From contig NZ_BMPF01000001.1 of the NCBI RefSeq assembly GCF_014647455.2, forward strand, positions 992,001 through 1,056,000: a DNA stretch of 64,000 bases, read 5' to 3'. Of the stretch, positions 49,592 through 59,586 are shown one piece after another. This stretch comes from Halarchaeum grantii. Lineage in GTDB: Archaea; Halobacteriota; Halobacteria; Halobacteriales; Halobacteriaceae. Positions within the stretch are counted from its first letter, which is position 1, and each line of letters starts with the position of its first letter. Both the position numbers and the translations under genes were made by a program. Under the pieces are notes generated by a model. The model had not been told where the DNA came from. It did no database searches and saw only the letters and a list, made by a program, of their open reading frames with translations.

Positions 49592-52483
49592 ATGACCTAC
49601 GAGCCACGGGCACTCGAACGAAAGTGGCAGGAGCGCTGGGAGGACGGCGGCCGGTACGAAGCCGACCCCGGCGACGACGAGGACGCGACGTTCGTCACCG
49701 TCCCCTACCCCTACCCCAGTGGGGGGATGCACATCGGGCACGCGCGCACCTACACGGTTCCGGACGTCTACGCGCGCTATCGCCGCCTGCAGGGCGACGA
49801 CGTGCTCTTCCCCATCGCGTGGCACGTCACGGGCACGCCCATCATCGGTGCCGTCAACCGCCTCCAGAAGGGCGAAGAGGAACAGCTCTCCGTCCTCCGT
49901 GACACCTACAACGTCCCCGAAGACGAACTCGAGGACCTCGAGACGCCGATGGGCTTCGCGCGCTACTTCATCGAGAACCACTACAAGCGCAACATGAAGT
50001 CCCTCGGCCTCAGCATCGACTGGCGCCGAGAGTTCACGACGAACGACGAGCGCTACTCGAAGTTCGTCACGTGGCAGTACGAGACGCTGCGCGAGCACGA
50101 CCGCCTCGAAAAGGGCTTCCACCCCGTGAAATACTGTACGGAGGAGGAGAACCCCGTCACCACCCACGACCTGCTCGAGGGCGAGGACGCCGAGCGACAG
50201 GAGTACACCCTCGTGAAGTTCGGGCTCGGCGACACCAAAGTCCCGATGGCGACGCTGCGTCCGGAGACGGTGCGCGGCGTGACGAACGCCTACATCAAGC
50301 CCGACGGTAAGTACGTCGAGGCCGAGGTCGACGGCGAGACGTGGCTCGTCAGCCACGACGCCGCGCACAAGCTCACGCTCCAGCAGCGCGACGTCGAAAT
50401 CGTCGACGAGTTCCTCGGTGAAGCGCTCGTCGGCGAACGCGTCGAGAACCCCGTAACGGGCGAGGACGTCCTGATCCTGCCCGCTGACTTCGTGGACCCG
50501 GACAACGCGACGGGCGTCGTGATGTCCGTGCCGGCGCACTCGCCGGACGACTGGATGGCGCTGCAGACCGCGAAAGAGGACGACGAGCGGATGCGCGAGT
50601 ACGGCATCGACCCCGCCGAGGTCGCGGAGATCGAGCCGAAGGCCATCATCGACGTGGAGGCGTACGACGACGTCTTCCCGGCGCGCGCGGCCGTCGCGGA
50701 GCACGGCATCACGAGCGCGGACGACCCGCTCCTCGAGGAAGCCACCCAGGAGGTCTACAACCGCGAGTTCCACGGCGGGACGCTGAAGGACATGTACGGC
50801 GAGTACGCGGGGGCGGTCGTCGAGGACGTCCGGGACGAACTCGCCGCGCACTACCGCGAGTCGGGGGACTTCGACGCGATGTACGACTTCTCCGAGCCCG
50901 TCGTCTGCCGCTGTGGCGGGGACGTCGAGGTCGCCCAGCAGGAGACGTGGTTCCTCACGTACAACGACGAGGACTGGAAGGCGCTCGCGCACGAGGCGGT
51001 GTCGAACATGGACGTCGTGCCGGAGACCTCGCGCGACCAGTTCGACCACACCATCGACTGGCTGGAGGAGTGGCCCTGCATCCGCAACTACGGCCTCGGG
51101 ACGAAGCTCCCGTGGGACGACGACTTCGTCATCGAGCCGCTCTCGGACTCGACGATCTACATGGCCTACTACACGGTCGCGCACCGCCTGCGCGACGTCC
51201 CCGCCGAGGAGCTCACCCCCGAGTTCTTCGACGCGCTCTTCTACGGCGAGGACGCCGTCGACGACGCGCCCGAGACCGCCCTCGAACTCCGCGAGGAGTA
51301 CGACTACTGGTACCCCGTCGACTACCGCGTCTCCGGGAACGACCTCATCTCCAATCACCTGACGTTCTTCCTGTTCCACCACGCCGATCTCTTCGAGGAG
51401 GCGCAGTGGCCGGAGGGCGTCGCCATCATGGGGATGGGCCTGCTGGAGGGCGAGAAGATGTCCTCCTCGAAGGGCCACGTCGTCCTCCCCGCCGAGGCCA
51501 TCGAGGAGTACGGCGCGGACACGGTGCGCTTCTTCCTGCTGAACTCCGCGCAGCCGTGGCAGGACTACGACTGGCGCGCCGACGAGGTCGAGTCCACGGG
51601 CAAGAGCCTCGAGCGCTTCTACAACCGCGCGACGGACGTCGTCGACCTCGACGCGCCGACCGCGGCGCCACGCGACGCGGAGAGCCGAGCGGCGGAGCCG
51701 CGAGGCGTCCCGGAGGACGTCGAGTTGCGGCGCATCGACCGCTGGCTCCTCTCGCGGCTCCAGCGCACGGTCGAGCGGACGACCGAGGCGATGGACGCCT
51801 TCGAGACCCGGAGCGCCTCCCAGGAAGCCTTCTACCGCTTCGAGGAGGACCTGCGCTGGTACCGCAAGCGCGCGGACCTCGACCGGGAGGCGACGAAGTG
51901 GGTGCGACAGGAAGTGCTGCGCACGCGCCTGCGCCTACTCGCGCCCGTCGTGCCGTTCCTCGCGAACGAACTCCACGAGAAACTCGAGGGCGTCCCCGTC
52001 GAGGACGCCGCGTGGCCGACGGCCGACCCCGAGTTCGAGAGCGCGCGGGTCGAACTCGAGGAGCGCCTCATCGACGGCCTCGTGGACGACGTCCGGGACA
52101 TCGTCGACGTCACCGGCACCGACCCGGACAGCATCACCGTCTACACGCCCGCCGACTGGAAGTACCGGGTCTTCGAGACGGTCGCGGAGACCGGCCCCGA
52201 CATCGGCGCGGTGATGGGGAAGGTGATGCAGAAGGAGTCGCTTCGCGAGAAGGGCGACGAGGTGAACGACCTCGTGCAGGACCTCGTCGCCGACGTGCGC
52301 GAGTACGACGAGGAGGAGCTCGCGGCGCTCGCAGAACTCGACGAGCAGGCCCTCTACGGCGACGCCGCGGGCTTCCTCAGTCGGGAGTTCGACGCGAGCG
52401 TCGACGTCGTCCCCGAGGGCGACGCCGAAGACGAGAAGGCGGCCTCGGCGGTGCCGTTCCGCCCCGCCATCCGCCTCGAATAG
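49592..52483 (+). CDS. leuS: Leucyl-tRNA synthetase
   Basis: 963 residues, archaeal type. HIGH motif H47-IG-H50 (GGMHIGHART), KMSKS-like EKMSSSKGHV (K622-S626), CP1 editing domain with ATLRPETVRGVTN, and CRCGGDVEVAQQETWF (about 433-448) with a single CxC rather than a full zinc finger. C-terminal anticodon and extension domains. Residues about 690-707 (AAPRDAESRAAEPRGVPE) are low-complexity, probably a tolerated linker insertion. It charges tRNA-Leu. Confidence 0.98.
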   Translation: MTYEPRALERKWQERWEDGGRYEADPGDDEDATFVTVPYPYPSGGMHIGHARTYTVPDVYARYRRLQGDDVLFPIAWHVTGTPIIGAVNRLQKGEEEQLSVLRDTYNVPEDELEDLETPMGFARYFIENHYKRNMKSLGLSIDWRREFTTNDERYSKFVTWQYETLREHDRLEKGFHPVKYCTEEENPVTTHDLLEGEDAERQEYTLVKFGLGDTKVPMATLRPETVRGVTNAYIKPDGKYVEAEVDGETWLVSHDAAHKLTLQQRDVEIVDEFLGEALVGERVENPVTGEDVLILPADFVDPDNATGVVMSVPAHSPDDWMALQTAKEDDERMREYGIDPAEVAEIEPKAIIDVEAYDDVFPARAAVAEHGITSADDPLLEEATQEVYNREFHGGTLKDMYGEYAGAVVEDVRDELAAHYRESGDFDAMYDFSEPVVCRCGGDVEVAQQETWFLTYNDEDWKALAHEAVSNMDVVPETSRDQFDHTIDWLEEWPCIRNYGLGTKLPWDDDFVIEPLSDSTIYMAYYTVAHRLRDVPAEELTPEFFDALFYGEDAVDDAPETALELREEYDYWYPVDYRVSGNDLISNHLTFFLFHHADLFEEAQWPEGVAIMGMGLLEGEKMSSSKGHVVLPAEAIEEYGADTVRFFLLNSAQPWQDYDWRADEVESTGKSLERFYNRATDVVDLDAPTAAPRDAESRAAEPRGVPEDVELRRIDRWLLSRLQRTVERTTEAMDAFETRSASQEAFYRFEEDLRWYRKRADLDREATKWVRQEVLRTRLRLLAPVVPFLANELHEKLEGVPVEDAAWPTADPEFESARVELEERLIDGLVDDVRDIVDVTGTDPDSITVYTPADWKYRVFETVAETGPDIGAVMGKVMQKESLREKGDEVNDLVQDLVADVREYDEEELAALAELDEQALYGDAAGFLSREFDASVDVVPEGDAEDEKAASAVPFRPAIRLE

Positions 52484-52531
52484 CGGGGCGAAGCCGGGGC
52501 GTTTAATCCCCCGGACGTCGTAGCGCCGCGT

Positions 52532-52771
52532 ATGACCACCGAAGCGCCACGGACGCTCCGGGAGAAGCTGAAGCGGACGCTCTCGCCGCACCTCGAGGAG
52601 GGCGGGTTCGTCGGGCGCGCCCAGATGGACTTCTTCGGCCTGCTCTACGCCGTCGTCATCCTCGTGCTCGTGCTCCCGCTGATACCGTTCCTCCTCGTCG
52701 CGAACGCCCTCTACTCGATGGTGCGCTCGTTCTACGACCCGTATCGGCGCCCGAGCGAAGAGGAGTACTAG
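52532..52771 (+). CDS. Small haloarchaeal membrane protein
   Basis: 79 residues. Basic N-terminal LREKLKRTLSPHLEEGG, one long hydrophobic segment (about 34-60, FFGLLYAVVILVLVLPLIPF) and a short C-terminal YDPYRRPSEEEY tail. Typical of small haloarchaeal membrane proteins; family not named with confidence. It converges with the following gene, sharing CTAG at 52768-52771. Follows leuS after 48 nt. Confidence 0.75.
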   Translation: MTTEAPRTLREKLKRTLSPHLEEGGFVGRAQMDFFGLLYAVVILVLVLPLIPFLLVANALYSMVRSFYDPYRRPSEEEY

Positions 52772-53754
52772 ACGCCGAGCAGGTCGAATCCGGTGCCGAC
52801 GCCGTGCTCGTCGGCGTGCGTGTAGACGACGTGCGCGGCGGCGACGTCCTGAATCGCGAGCCCCGTCGAGTCGAAGACGGTGACGGTGTCGTCCGCAGTG
52901 CGGCCCTCCTTCTGGCCGGTGAGTATCTCGCCGAGTTCGCCGTAGATGTCGTCGTCGTCGAGGACGCCGGCGCTCCACGGGACGTTGATCTCGCCGGAGT
53001 GCGTCGTCTGCGCGTAGTCGTCGATGACGAGTTTCGCAGCGAGCAGGGCGTCGTCGGCGATCTCGTGCTTCCCGGCGGCGTCAGCACCCATCGCGTTGAC
53101 GTGCGTGTGCTCGCCGAGGTCCGCGGGGTGGACGATGGGGTCCTCGACGGGCGTGACCGTCGAGAGCACGTCGCAGTGGCCGGCCTCGCTGATGGTGCCG
53201 GCGCGCACGTCGAACTCGTCCTCGAAGCGCTCGATGAAGCGGGTGACGCGCTCCTCGCGCAGGTCGCTCACGACGACCTCCTCGATGTCGCGCACTTCGG
53301 CGATGGCCTCGAGTTGCGTGTAGGACTGGACGCCCGCGCCGACGATGCCGAGCGAGGAGGCGTCCGCGACGGCGAGCGCGTCCGTGGCGACGGCGGCCGC
53401 CGCGCCCGTGCGCTTCATCGTGAGTTCGGTGCCGTCCATGATGGCGAGCGGGTAGGCGTTCGTCGGGTCCGAGTAGATCATCGTCCCCATGACCGTCGGG
53501 AGGTCGAAGGAGTCCGGGTTGTCCGGGTGGACGTTCACCCACTTGATGCCGGCGGCGTCCCACTCTTCGGTCTCGAGGTACGCGGGCATCGACCGGAAGT
53601 CGCCGTTGTACTGCGGGAGGTCGATGTAGGACTTCGCGGGCATCTGGGCGTCGCCGCGCTCGTAGGCGACGAACGCCTCGCGGAGCGCCGCGACGAGGTC
53701 GGGCATCGGCGTGTTCGTGCGGACGTCCTCTTTGGCCAGCAGGAGCGTCTCCAT
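52768..53754 (-). CDS. Ornithine cyclodeaminase/mu-crystallin family dehydrogenase
   Basis: 328 residues from ATG 53754. The Rossmann motif GIVGAGVQSYTQLEAI (about 135-150) and the preceding TAAAAAVATDALA-like segment (RTGAAAAVATDAL) place it in the OCD family, which includes ornithine cyclodeaminase and archaeal alanine dehydrogenase. Substrate Lys/Arg residues (MPAKSYIDLP; KWVNVHPDNP) are present. Exact substrate unresolved; alanine dehydrogenase is a common archaeal case. Confidence 0.9.
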   Translation of the reverse strand: METLLLAKEDVRTNTPMPDLVAALREAFVAYERGDAQMPAKSYIDLPQYNGDFRSMPAYLETEEWDAAGIKWVNVHPDNPDSFDLPTVMGTMIYSDPTNAYPLAIMDGTELTMKRTGAAAAVATDALAVADASSLGIVGAGVQSYTQLEAIAEVRDIEEVVVSDLREERVTRFIERFEDEFDVRAGTISEAGHCDVLSTVTPVEDPIVHPADLGEHTHVNAMGADAAGKHEIADDALLAAKLVIDDYAQTTHSGEINVPWSAGVLDDDDIYGELGEILTGQKEGRTADDTVTVFDSTGLAIQDVAAAHVVYTHADEHGVGTGFDLLGV

Positions 53755-53840
53755 ACCTGCAAGAATTACCGGCGTGCACTTAGGCCGGTCGGAGCGCCCC
53801 CACCGCACAGGCTTTGTGCGTCGCCGCCCAAACGCGGGCC

Positions 53841-54041
53841 ATGAGAGCGCACAGCGTCCTCACGTCGATCGCGACGGCGTCGCTCATCCTCGCCATCGGC
53901 ACCATCGGCGGCTGGCTCCCGCTCCCGCACGTCAGCGTCCTCTTCTTCCTCGTCGTCACCGTCTGTCTCGCCGTCGTCCTCTTCCTCCTCACCGCCTACC
54001 GGATGACGCAGGGCGTCTTCGCCGACGAGAACCCGGTCTGA
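53841..54041 (+). CDS. Small two-TM membrane protein
   Basis: 66 residues from ATG 53841. Two hydrophobic segments (about 8-24 and 30-53) joined by LPLPHVS, then a short acidic tail. No family recognised. Divergent from the OCD gene (86 nt between starts), and followed by about 200 bp rich in hairpins. Confidence 0.65.
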   Translation: MRAHSVLTSIATASLILAIGTIGGWLPLPHVSVLFFLVVTVCLAVVLFLLTAYRMTQGVFADENPV

Positions 54042-54172
54042 GCGGCGAGTGCCGTCGCTACGCGAGGAGTGCCGAAAGAAACGGGAACGTCGGGAGTCGA
54101 GCGTGCGGTTCGCGGCGTGGTCCGGGTGGTGTGGCGGACCTGTCTCACGGGACTGCGTCCCGGTCGACTGCC

Positions 54173-54251
54173 CGAGGTTCGTTCGGAACCTCGTTTACAT
54201 CGGCGGGCGAAGCGAAACTTCGCTGCCTACGTGGAATCAGGCGAAGCCTGA
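54173..54251. repeat. Hairpin cluster downstream of thermosome gene
   Basis: CGAGGTTC-GTTCG-GAACCTCG (54173-54193) is a perfect hairpin, and TCAGGC-GAA-GCCTGA (54237-54251) lies 2 nt beyond the thermosome stop (minus strand). A third imperfect one (about 54205-54224) contains GCGAAGCGAAACTTCGC. These fill the gap between two convergent genes and may end both transcripts. Confidence 0.5.
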
Positions 54252-54253
54252 CT

Positions 54254-55951
54254 TCACATCGCGCCGCCCATGCCGCCCATACCGCCCATGCCGCCCATGC
54301 CGCCGCCCATGCCGCCGGGGCCGCCGGCGCCGCCGGGCCCTTCGTCGCCGCCGTCGTCGGCGTCGACCTGCCCGCCGGCGAGGTCGCCGGCCGCGATGAC
54401 GTCGTCGATGCGGAGGATCATGACGGCCGCTTCCGTCGCGCTCTCGATGGCCTGCGTCTTCACGCGGAGGGGCTCGACGACGCCCTCCTCTTCCATGTCG
54501 ATGACCTCGCCCGTGTAGGCGTCGAGGCCGGCGCCCGTCTCGCCGTCCGCGTGGCGCGCGCGGAGGTCGACGAGGGAGTCGATCGGGTCGAGGCCGGCGT
54601 TCTCGGCGAGGGTGCGCGGGCCGACTTCGAGGGCGTCGGCGAACGCCTCGACGGCGAGCTGCTCGCGCCCACCGACGGAGTCGGCGTAGTCGCGGAGCTC
54701 GAGCGCGAGCTCGGTCTCGGGCGCGCCGCCACCGGGGAGGACCTGACCGTCCTCGAGGGTGACGCGCACGACGCCGAGCGAGTCCGTGATGGCGCGCTCG
54801 ACCTCGTCGACGACGTGCTCGGTGCCGCCGCGGAGGATGAGCGTGACGGACTTCGCGTCCGCGACGTCCTCGACGAAGATGCGCTCGTCGCCGCCGATGT
54901 CCTTCTGAGCGACGGAGCCGGCTTCGCCGAGGTCCTCGGCCTCGATCTCCTTCGCGGAGGAGACCGGCGTCGCGCCGGTGGAGCGCGCGAGGCGACCCAT
55001 GTCGGAGTCCTTCACGCGGCGGACGGCGAGGATGCCCTCCTGCGCGAGGTAGTGCTGGGCCATGTCGTCGATGCCGCCGTCGACGAAGACGACGTTCGCG
55101 CCGGTCGCGGCGATTGCGTCGACCATCTCCTTGAGCTGCTCCTCTTCCTGGTCGAGGAACTCCTGGAGCTGGTCGGGGTCGGTGACGTTGACCTCGGTGT
55201 CGATCTCGGTCTCCTGAACTTCGAGCGCGCCGTCGATGAGCGCGATCTTGGCGTTCTCGACGCCGAAGGGCATGTTCTCGTTGACGCGCGTCTTGTCGAC
55301 GATGACGCCCTCGACGAGCTCGGAGTTGTCGATGGAGCCGCCGGTGACCTTCTCGATTTTGATGTTGTCCTCGTCGACGACGCCGTCGTCGGCGACGGAC
55401 TGCGCGGCCTGCACGACGAGGCCGGAGAGGGCGTCCTTGGCGTTCTCGGCGCCCTTGCCGGTCATCGCGGTGGCGGCGATCTGCTCGAGGTACTCGGTGT
55501 CGTCGGCGTCGATGTCGATCGCGATCTCGGAGAGGAACTCCTTGGCCTGCTCTGCGGCCTGTCGGTACCCCTGTGCGAGCGTGGTCGCGTGGATGTCCTG
55601 CTCGAGGAGGTCCTCGGCCTCGTCGAGGAGCTCGCCGGCGACGATGACGGCGGAGGTGGTGCCGTCACCGACCTCGTTCTCCTGCGTCTCGGCGACCTCG
55701 ACGATCATGTTCGCCGCCGGGTGCTCGATGTCCATCTCCTTGAGGATGGTGACGCCGTCGTTCGTGACGACGACGGACCCGGAGGAGTCGACGAGCATCT
55801 TGTCCATCCCTTTCGGGCCGAGCGTCGTGCGGACGGACTCGGCGACGGCCTTCCCGGCGGAGATGTTCATCGACTGCGCGTCCTTCCCCGACGTACGCTG
55901 CGAGTCGTCGGAGAGTACGATAAGCGGCTGGTTGCCCATCTGCTGCGCCAT
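54254..55951 (-). CDS. thsA: Thermosome subunit (group II chaperonin)
   Basis: 565 residues from ATG 55951 ([16 protein letters not shown]). Chaperonin signatures: [15 protein letters not shown] (about 42-56), [20 protein letters not shown] and [15 protein letters not shown] (about 95-109) for [14 protein letters not shown] (about 404). The C-terminus is a (GGM)n tail ([13 protein letters not shown]) that projects into the cavity. It forms the hetero-oligomeric double ring that folds proteins with ATP. Haloarchaea usually have two or three such genes; which paralogue this is cannot be told. Confidence 0.97.
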   Translation of the reverse strand: MAQQMGNQPLIVLSDDSQRTSGKDAQSMNISAGKAVAESVRTTLGPKGMDKMLVDSSGSVVVTNDGVTILKEMDIEHPAANMIVEVAETQENEVGDGTTSAVIVAGELLDEAEDLLEQDIHATTLAQGYRQAAEQAKEFLSEIAIDIDADDTEYLEQIAATAMTGKGAENAKDALSGLVVQAAQSVADDGVVDEDNIKIEKVTGGSIDNSELVEGVIVDKTRVNENMPFGVENAKIALIDGALEVQETEIDTEVNVTDPDQLQEFLDQEEEQLKEMVDAIAATGANVVFVDGGIDDMAQHYLAQEGILAVRRVKDSDMGRLARSTGATPVSSAKEIEAEDLGEAGSVAQKDIGGDERIFVEDVADAKSVTLILRGGTEHVVDEVERAITDSLGVVRVTLEDGQVLPGGGAPETELALELRDYADSVGGREQLAVEAFADALEVGPRTLAENAGLDPIDSLVDLRARHADGETGAGLDAYTGEVIDMEEEGVVEPLRVKTQAIESATEAAVMILRIDDVIAAGDLAGGQVDADDGGDEGPGGAGGPGGMGGGMGGMGGMGGMGGAM

Positions 55952-55977
55952 AATCACTCGCTGATTGTTTGCCCTTC

Positions 55978-55987
55978 TATATTAAAG
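55978..55987 (-). promoter_or_regulatory. TATA box of the thermosome gene
   Basis: On the minus strand CTTTAATATA lies 27-36 nt before ATG 55951, in a distinctly AT-rich patch, an excellent archaeal TATA match and consistent with strong, stress-inducible expression. Confidence 0.55.
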
Positions 55988-56118
55988 TTTGGGAGGTGCG
56001 CATCAGTTCTCCGTACACGGCTCGAACGGAGCGTGTGAGAGAATACCAACGTAAGGATTTAAGTATAATCGCGGACCGGAATCGGGGTGAAAAAGCGAGG
56101 CGGGCGAAACCGAGTGCG

Positions 56119-56673
56119 TTAGCCGGAGAACTCGTGGTACTCCATGCCCTGATGCTTGAGTTCCTCGACGTGCTTGCGCTCGAGGAACGAGTAGACCGCA
56201 CCGTGGGGCGCGCCGTCGAGGATCATCTCCGCCGCCGAGCGCACCGTATCGACCTCCTTCGGGCCGCCGATGACCCCGAGCGTCGACCCGTAGATGACAA
56301 CGTTCGCGCCGGTGAGTTCCTCCATCAGTTCGCGCGTGCGGCCGTTCTCACCGATGAGCCGCCCCTTCTTGCGCCGGAGGTCGTTGTCGTTGCGCGCCGC
56401 GCGCTCGATGTCGAGCGTCTCGAAGAGGCGCATGTCGTCCTCGAGTAGCGAGAGCGCGGCGTCGGGCTTGAACCCGCGACCGATCGCCCGCACGATGTCC
56501 GGGGCCTTCATCCCGCGGATCGGGTCGCCCGTCTTCTCCACCGCGACCGCGCCGTCATCGGAGTTCACGTCGAGGCTGACCTCCGCCTCGCGCTCGATGC
56601 GGCGCAGGGTCTCACCCCCCTCCCCGATGAGGACGCCGATGCGGTCCTGCGGAATCTTCACGTGTTGAGTCAT
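56119..56673 (-). CDS. KH-domain RNA-binding protein (Pno1/Dim2-like)
   Basis: 184 residues, two KH domains. KH1 has KIPQDRIGVLIGEGGETLRR (6-25; GxxG at GEGG) and KH2 has KKGRLIGENGRTRELMEEL (about 102-120; GENG). The layout is that of archaeal Dim2/Pno1, which helps Rio1 and Nob1 in late small-subunit maturation. A TATA-like GTTTAAGAC (about 56699-56707, minus-strand side) lies 26-34 nt upstream. rio1 and eif1A follow upstream on the same strand after a 456-bp gap. Confidence 0.93.
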   Translation of the reverse strand: MTQHVKIPQDRIGVLIGEGGETLRRIEREAEVSLDVNSDDGAVAVEKTGDPIRGMKAPDIVRAIGRGFKPDAALSLLEDDMRLFETLDIERAARNDNDLRRKKGRLIGENGRTRELMEELTGANVVIYGSTLGVIGGPKEVDTVRSAAEMILDGAPHGAVYSFLERKHVEELKHQGMEYHEFSG

Positions 56674-57129
56674 ATACGACGGAGTACGGGACGGAGCGGT
56701 TTAAGACTTACACGCGGGCGACGGCGGCCGTGGCGCCGCGATGAATCCTATTCCGCGATATTAAATCCGTTCGGGTGTCGTCGCGAACCGGGAGCGGCGC
56801 TCGCCACCGGAAGCGCCGGCGTGCGATGCCGTGCGACACCGTGGACCCGCTCGACAGCGTCGCCGGCCCCGCTGGTCGCCACCGCGTGTCGGCCGCGGTT
56901 GCGGGGAGCGCGATGGACGACCGCCGCCGCGCGTCCCGTGAGGGTCCCGGGCATCAACCAGTGCGACGTCGGCCGAGACGCGACGAGTTTCGGGCGTGCG
57001 CTGTCGGACGGTCGAGCCGGGGCCCATCGAAGTTCTCTATCGCCATATACGGTTTATACCTGGTGTCGCGACGCCGTCAGCACTAGAAGCGAGAAGAGCG
57101 AAATCGTCGGAGAAGGTCGGTACGCGCCG
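56674..57129. other. 456-bp gap with promoter-like elements
   Basis: No credible protein gene: the longest frames (for example 56761-57027 on minus) are Arg/Gly-rich. Two isolated AT-rich boxes stand out: GATATTAAAT (56757-56766) and TATACGGTTTATACC (about 57046-57060). GGTGTCGCGACGCC (57062-57075) is a near-perfect palindrome downstream of the rio1 stop. An unannotated small RNA is possible, but I could not match SRP or RNase P RNA. Confidence 0.4.
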
Positions 57130-57996
57130 TCAGTCGCCAGCGTCGCCGCTCGGGTCGGCGTCGACGGCGGTGACGTGCTCGAAGAGTTCGTCGGCGTCGG
57201 CCTCGATGCCCTGCCGGGAGAAGAACGACGCGACGTTCTCGCAATCGCGCCGGAGGAACTCCTCGGCGTTCCCGTGATGAACGGTGACGGCTTGCCCGAC
57301 GTCGATGACGGTGAGGTCGCCGTCGTGGACGACGATGTTGTACTCGGAGAGGTCGCCGTGGACGAGGCCGGCGCTGTGGAGGCGTCGCATGTACTCGCGG
57401 ACGACGTCGTAGGCGGTCTCGGGGTTCTCGAGGGTGACGTCGTGGAGCGTCGGCGCGGGGTCGGTGGCTTCGCCGATGAGCTCCATCACGAGGACGTTGC
57501 GCTGGACGGCGACGGGTTCGGGGACGCGGACGCCCGCCGCGTGCGCGCGAGCGAGGTTCGCGAACTCCTTGCGCGTCCACGCCATCACGACCGCCTTCTT
57601 GTCGCCGCGAATGCCCTCGAAGCGCGGGTCGCCCTCGAGGTACTCGCGCATGTGCTGGAAGTTCGAGGCGTTGATGCGGTAGACCTTCACCGCGACGTCG
57701 TCGCCCTCGGGCGCGCTCGCCTCGTAGACGTTCGCCTCCTTCCCCGTCGAGATGGGCCCGCCGAACGCCGCGAGATAGCCGTCCTGAACGAGCTTGTAGA
57801 GCGCGGCGAACGTCGCGTCGTCGAACGCGCCGTCCTGGACCTTGAACTGGTCGGCGTCCTTCAGGCGCTTCAGGAACGACTCGAACTCGCGGTCTTGTCG
57901 GCGCGTGATGCGGTCGACTTCGTCGTCGGAGACGTCGAGGTCCTCCCACTCGTCGCCCGCCGGTCCCTCCGTCTCCTCGATGAACTCGCCGGCCAC
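57130..57996 (-). CDS. rio1: Rio1 serine/threonine protein kinase
   Basis: 288 residues from GTG 57996. RIO kinase features: STGKEANVYEA (83-93; glycine-poor ATP loop), VAVKVYR (K104), HGDLSEYN (catalytic D215) and VIDVGQA (metal D232). It starts one base after the eIF1A stop (TAG-C-GTG on minus), so the two are coupled. An ATPase/kinase for late 40S/30S maturation. The Pno1-like KH gene lies just downstream. Confidence 0.95.
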   Translation of the reverse strand: MAGEFIEETEGPAGDEWEDLDVSDDEVDRITRRQDREFESFLKRLKDADQFKVQDGAFDDATFAALYKLVQDGYLAAFGGPISTGKEANVYEASAPEGDDVAVKVYRINASNFQHMREYLEGDPRFEGIRGDKKAVVMAWTRKEFANLARAHAAGVRVPEPVAVQRNVLVMELIGEATDPAPTLHDVTLENPETAYDVVREYMRRLHSAGLVHGDLSEYNIVVHDGDLTVIDVGQAVTVHHGNAEEFLRRDCENVASFFSRQGIEADADELFEHVTAVDADPSGDAGD

Positions 57997-57997
57997 G

Positions 57998-58273
57998 CTA
58001 GACGTGCCCCTCCTCGCGGAGCTGGTCGGCCTCGGACTTCTCGTAGCGCCACTCGACGTCCGCCTTCTCGTCCTGCCAGTCCCACGGCTCGACGAGGACG
58101 ATGTCGCCCTCGCGGATCCAGACGCGTTTCTGCATCCGCCCGGGGATGCGTGCGGTGCGCTCCGTCCCGTCCTCGCAGCGCACCCTGATGCGGTTCGCAC
58201 CGAGCATCTCCGTCACCTCGGCGAACACCTCCTCGTCCTCGGGCATCCGGAGGTCCCGTCGTTCCTCGCTCAT
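57998..58273 (-). CDS. eif1A: Translation initiation factor 1A
   Basis: 91 residues: OB-fold with [22 protein letters not shown] (15-36), [20 protein letters not shown] (about 39-58) and [15 protein letters not shown] at the end. Archaeal aIF1A, the homologue of bacterial IF1, binds the ribosomal A site during initiation. First gene of an eif1A-rio1 operon; one of several such translation pairs in archaea. Confidence 0.97.
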   Translation of the reverse strand: MSEERRDLRMPEDEEVFAEVTEMLGANRIRVRCEDGTERTARIPGRMQKRVWIREGDIVLVEPWDWQDEKADVEWRYEKSEADQLREEGHV

Positions 58274-58349
58274 ACCGACGTGTAGCGCCGGCAGACGGTT
58301 AAATCCAACCCAACGCCGGCGGGATGCGGGAGGACGGGCGCGGACGCGA

Positions 58350-59345
58350 CTACGCGCGGAGTTCGCGCAGGCGCTCTCGGCCTGGCGCGATGAGGTCGTC
58401 GAGGTAGTCGGCGAGCGCGGACTTCGCGTCCGCCGGGTGGAGGTCGCCCGAGTCGAGGTCGGCCTCGAGGGCCGCGTAGGAGTCGTAGGTGAGGTCGCCG
58501 CCGTACTCGTCGGGGCGCTCGACGACGACGGTGTCGACGCGCGGGAAGACGTGGTACTCGAAGATCTGGAGGACGGGGTTCTCGCGCTCGACGCCGTCGT
58601 CGTCCGGCTCGGGGTCGGCGCTCGGCGGGCAGAACGCGCCGTTGACCTTCTCCTCGATCTCCTCGGCGGAGTCCTCCATGCTGATGTTGGTGCCTTCGGA
58701 GGAACTCATCTTCCCGACGCCCGTTTCGAGGTCGGCGATGAGCGGCGTGTGCAGGCAGGTCGGCGCCTCGTAGTCCGCCTTCGGGAGGACGTCGCGGGCG
58801 AGCATGTGGACCTTGCGCTGCTCCATCCCCCCGATGGCGAGGTCGACGTCGAGGTACTCGATGTCGAGCGCCTGCATCAGCGGGTAGACGGCCTGCGAGA
58901 CTTTCGCCGTCTCGCCGCTCTTGATCTCGCTCATCGCGCGCTCGGCGCGCGAAATCGAGGTCTCGCGTTCGAGGCCGTGGAGGTCGAGGACGTACGCCTC
59001 GTCGTTCTGGAACTCGGAGCCGTAGCGGAACTGGGTGGCGTCCGCGTCGAGGCCGTAGGCGAGGAACTGCTCCTGCATGCGCTCTGCGGTCTCCCGGATC
59101 TCCTCGAAGGAGCCCTTGTCGTTCAGGTAGGCGTGGACGTCCGCGAGGAGGATGGTGACGTCGAAGCCCGCGTCTTGGAGGTCGATGAGTTTGTTCGCCG
59201 TGAGGAGGTGGCCGATGTGGAGCACACCGGAGGGCTCGTAGCCGACGTACGCCCGCTTCCCGTCGGGCTCTTCGGCCAGCGCCTCCACCTCCTCCTCGGT
59301 CACGACTTCCGCCGCGTTCCGAGTGATACGCTCGTAGGCGTCCAT
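58350..59345 (-). CDS. tyrS: Tyrosyl-tRNA synthetase
   Basis: 331 residues, archaeal/eukaryotic TyrRS size without a C-terminal S4 domain. HIGH H43-IG-H46 ([10 protein letters not shown]) and KMSSS in [13 protein letters not shown] (about 206-218). Tyr-binding YVGYEPSG (33-40). It charges tRNA-Tyr. Separated from eif1A by 76 nt on the same strand. Confidence 0.97.
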   Translation of the reverse strand: MDAYERITRNAAEVVTEEEVEALAEEPDGKRAYVGYEPSGVLHIGHLLTANKLIDLQDAGFDVTILLADVHAYLNDKGSFEEIRETAERMQEQFLAYGLDADATQFRYGSEFQNDEAYVLDLHGLERETSISRAERAMSEIKSGETAKVSQAVYPLMQALDIEYLDVDLAIGGMEQRKVHMLARDVLPKADYEAPTCLHTPLIADLETGVGKMSSSEGTNISMEDSAEEIEEKVNGAFCPPSADPEPDDDGVERENPVLQIFEYHVFPRVDTVVVERPDEYGGDLTYDSYAALEADLDSGDLHPADAKSALADYLDDLIAPGRERLRELRA

Positions 59346-59531
59346 ACGGTGGGGAAACGGGAGGAGGGGGTTAGCGGTTGCGGTGTCGAACGCGGTGGGT
59401 CGGTAGTCGAGCGCGCTCGGACGGGCCGGCGCGTGGATCGTCGAACGTGCGCTCGTGGCCAGTCGAACCGGACCCGCATCGCTCGCGGCTAGCGCCGCTC
59501 GCGCGAGCCGCCACGCGGCGAGGGCGAGTCA

Positions 59532-59585
59532 GTCGGACCAACGGTCCGACGCTACTCGCGTCTCCGCGATTCCGCCGGAATCGCG
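59532..59585 (-). terminator. Two perfect 3-nt-loop hairpins after DUF460 gene
   Basis: CGCGATTCC-GCC-GGAATCGCG (59565-59585) is 2 nt beyond the DUF460-gene stop (minus strand, stop at 59587-59589), and GTCGGACC-AAC-GGTCCGAC (59532-59550) follows. Both perfect. The rest of the 241-bp gap (59346-59586) holds no gene. Confidence 0.5.
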
Positions 59586-59586
59586 T

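Noticed and set aside
54254-54310. Repetitive CCGCCCATG sequence as a tandem repeat locus
   Set aside because: It encodes the (GGM)n tail of the thermosome, a normal chaperonin feature.
53711-56038. 775-codon plus-strand frame opposite the OCD and thermosome region
   Set aside because: Antisense shadow; thermosome motifs read on minus.
56761-57027. 88-aa minus-strand ORF with a TATA-like box 27 nt upstream; also SRP or RNase P RNA considered here
   Set aside because: The product is Arg/Gly/Pro low-complexity; none of the conserved SRP helix-8 or RNase P core sequences could be found by eye.
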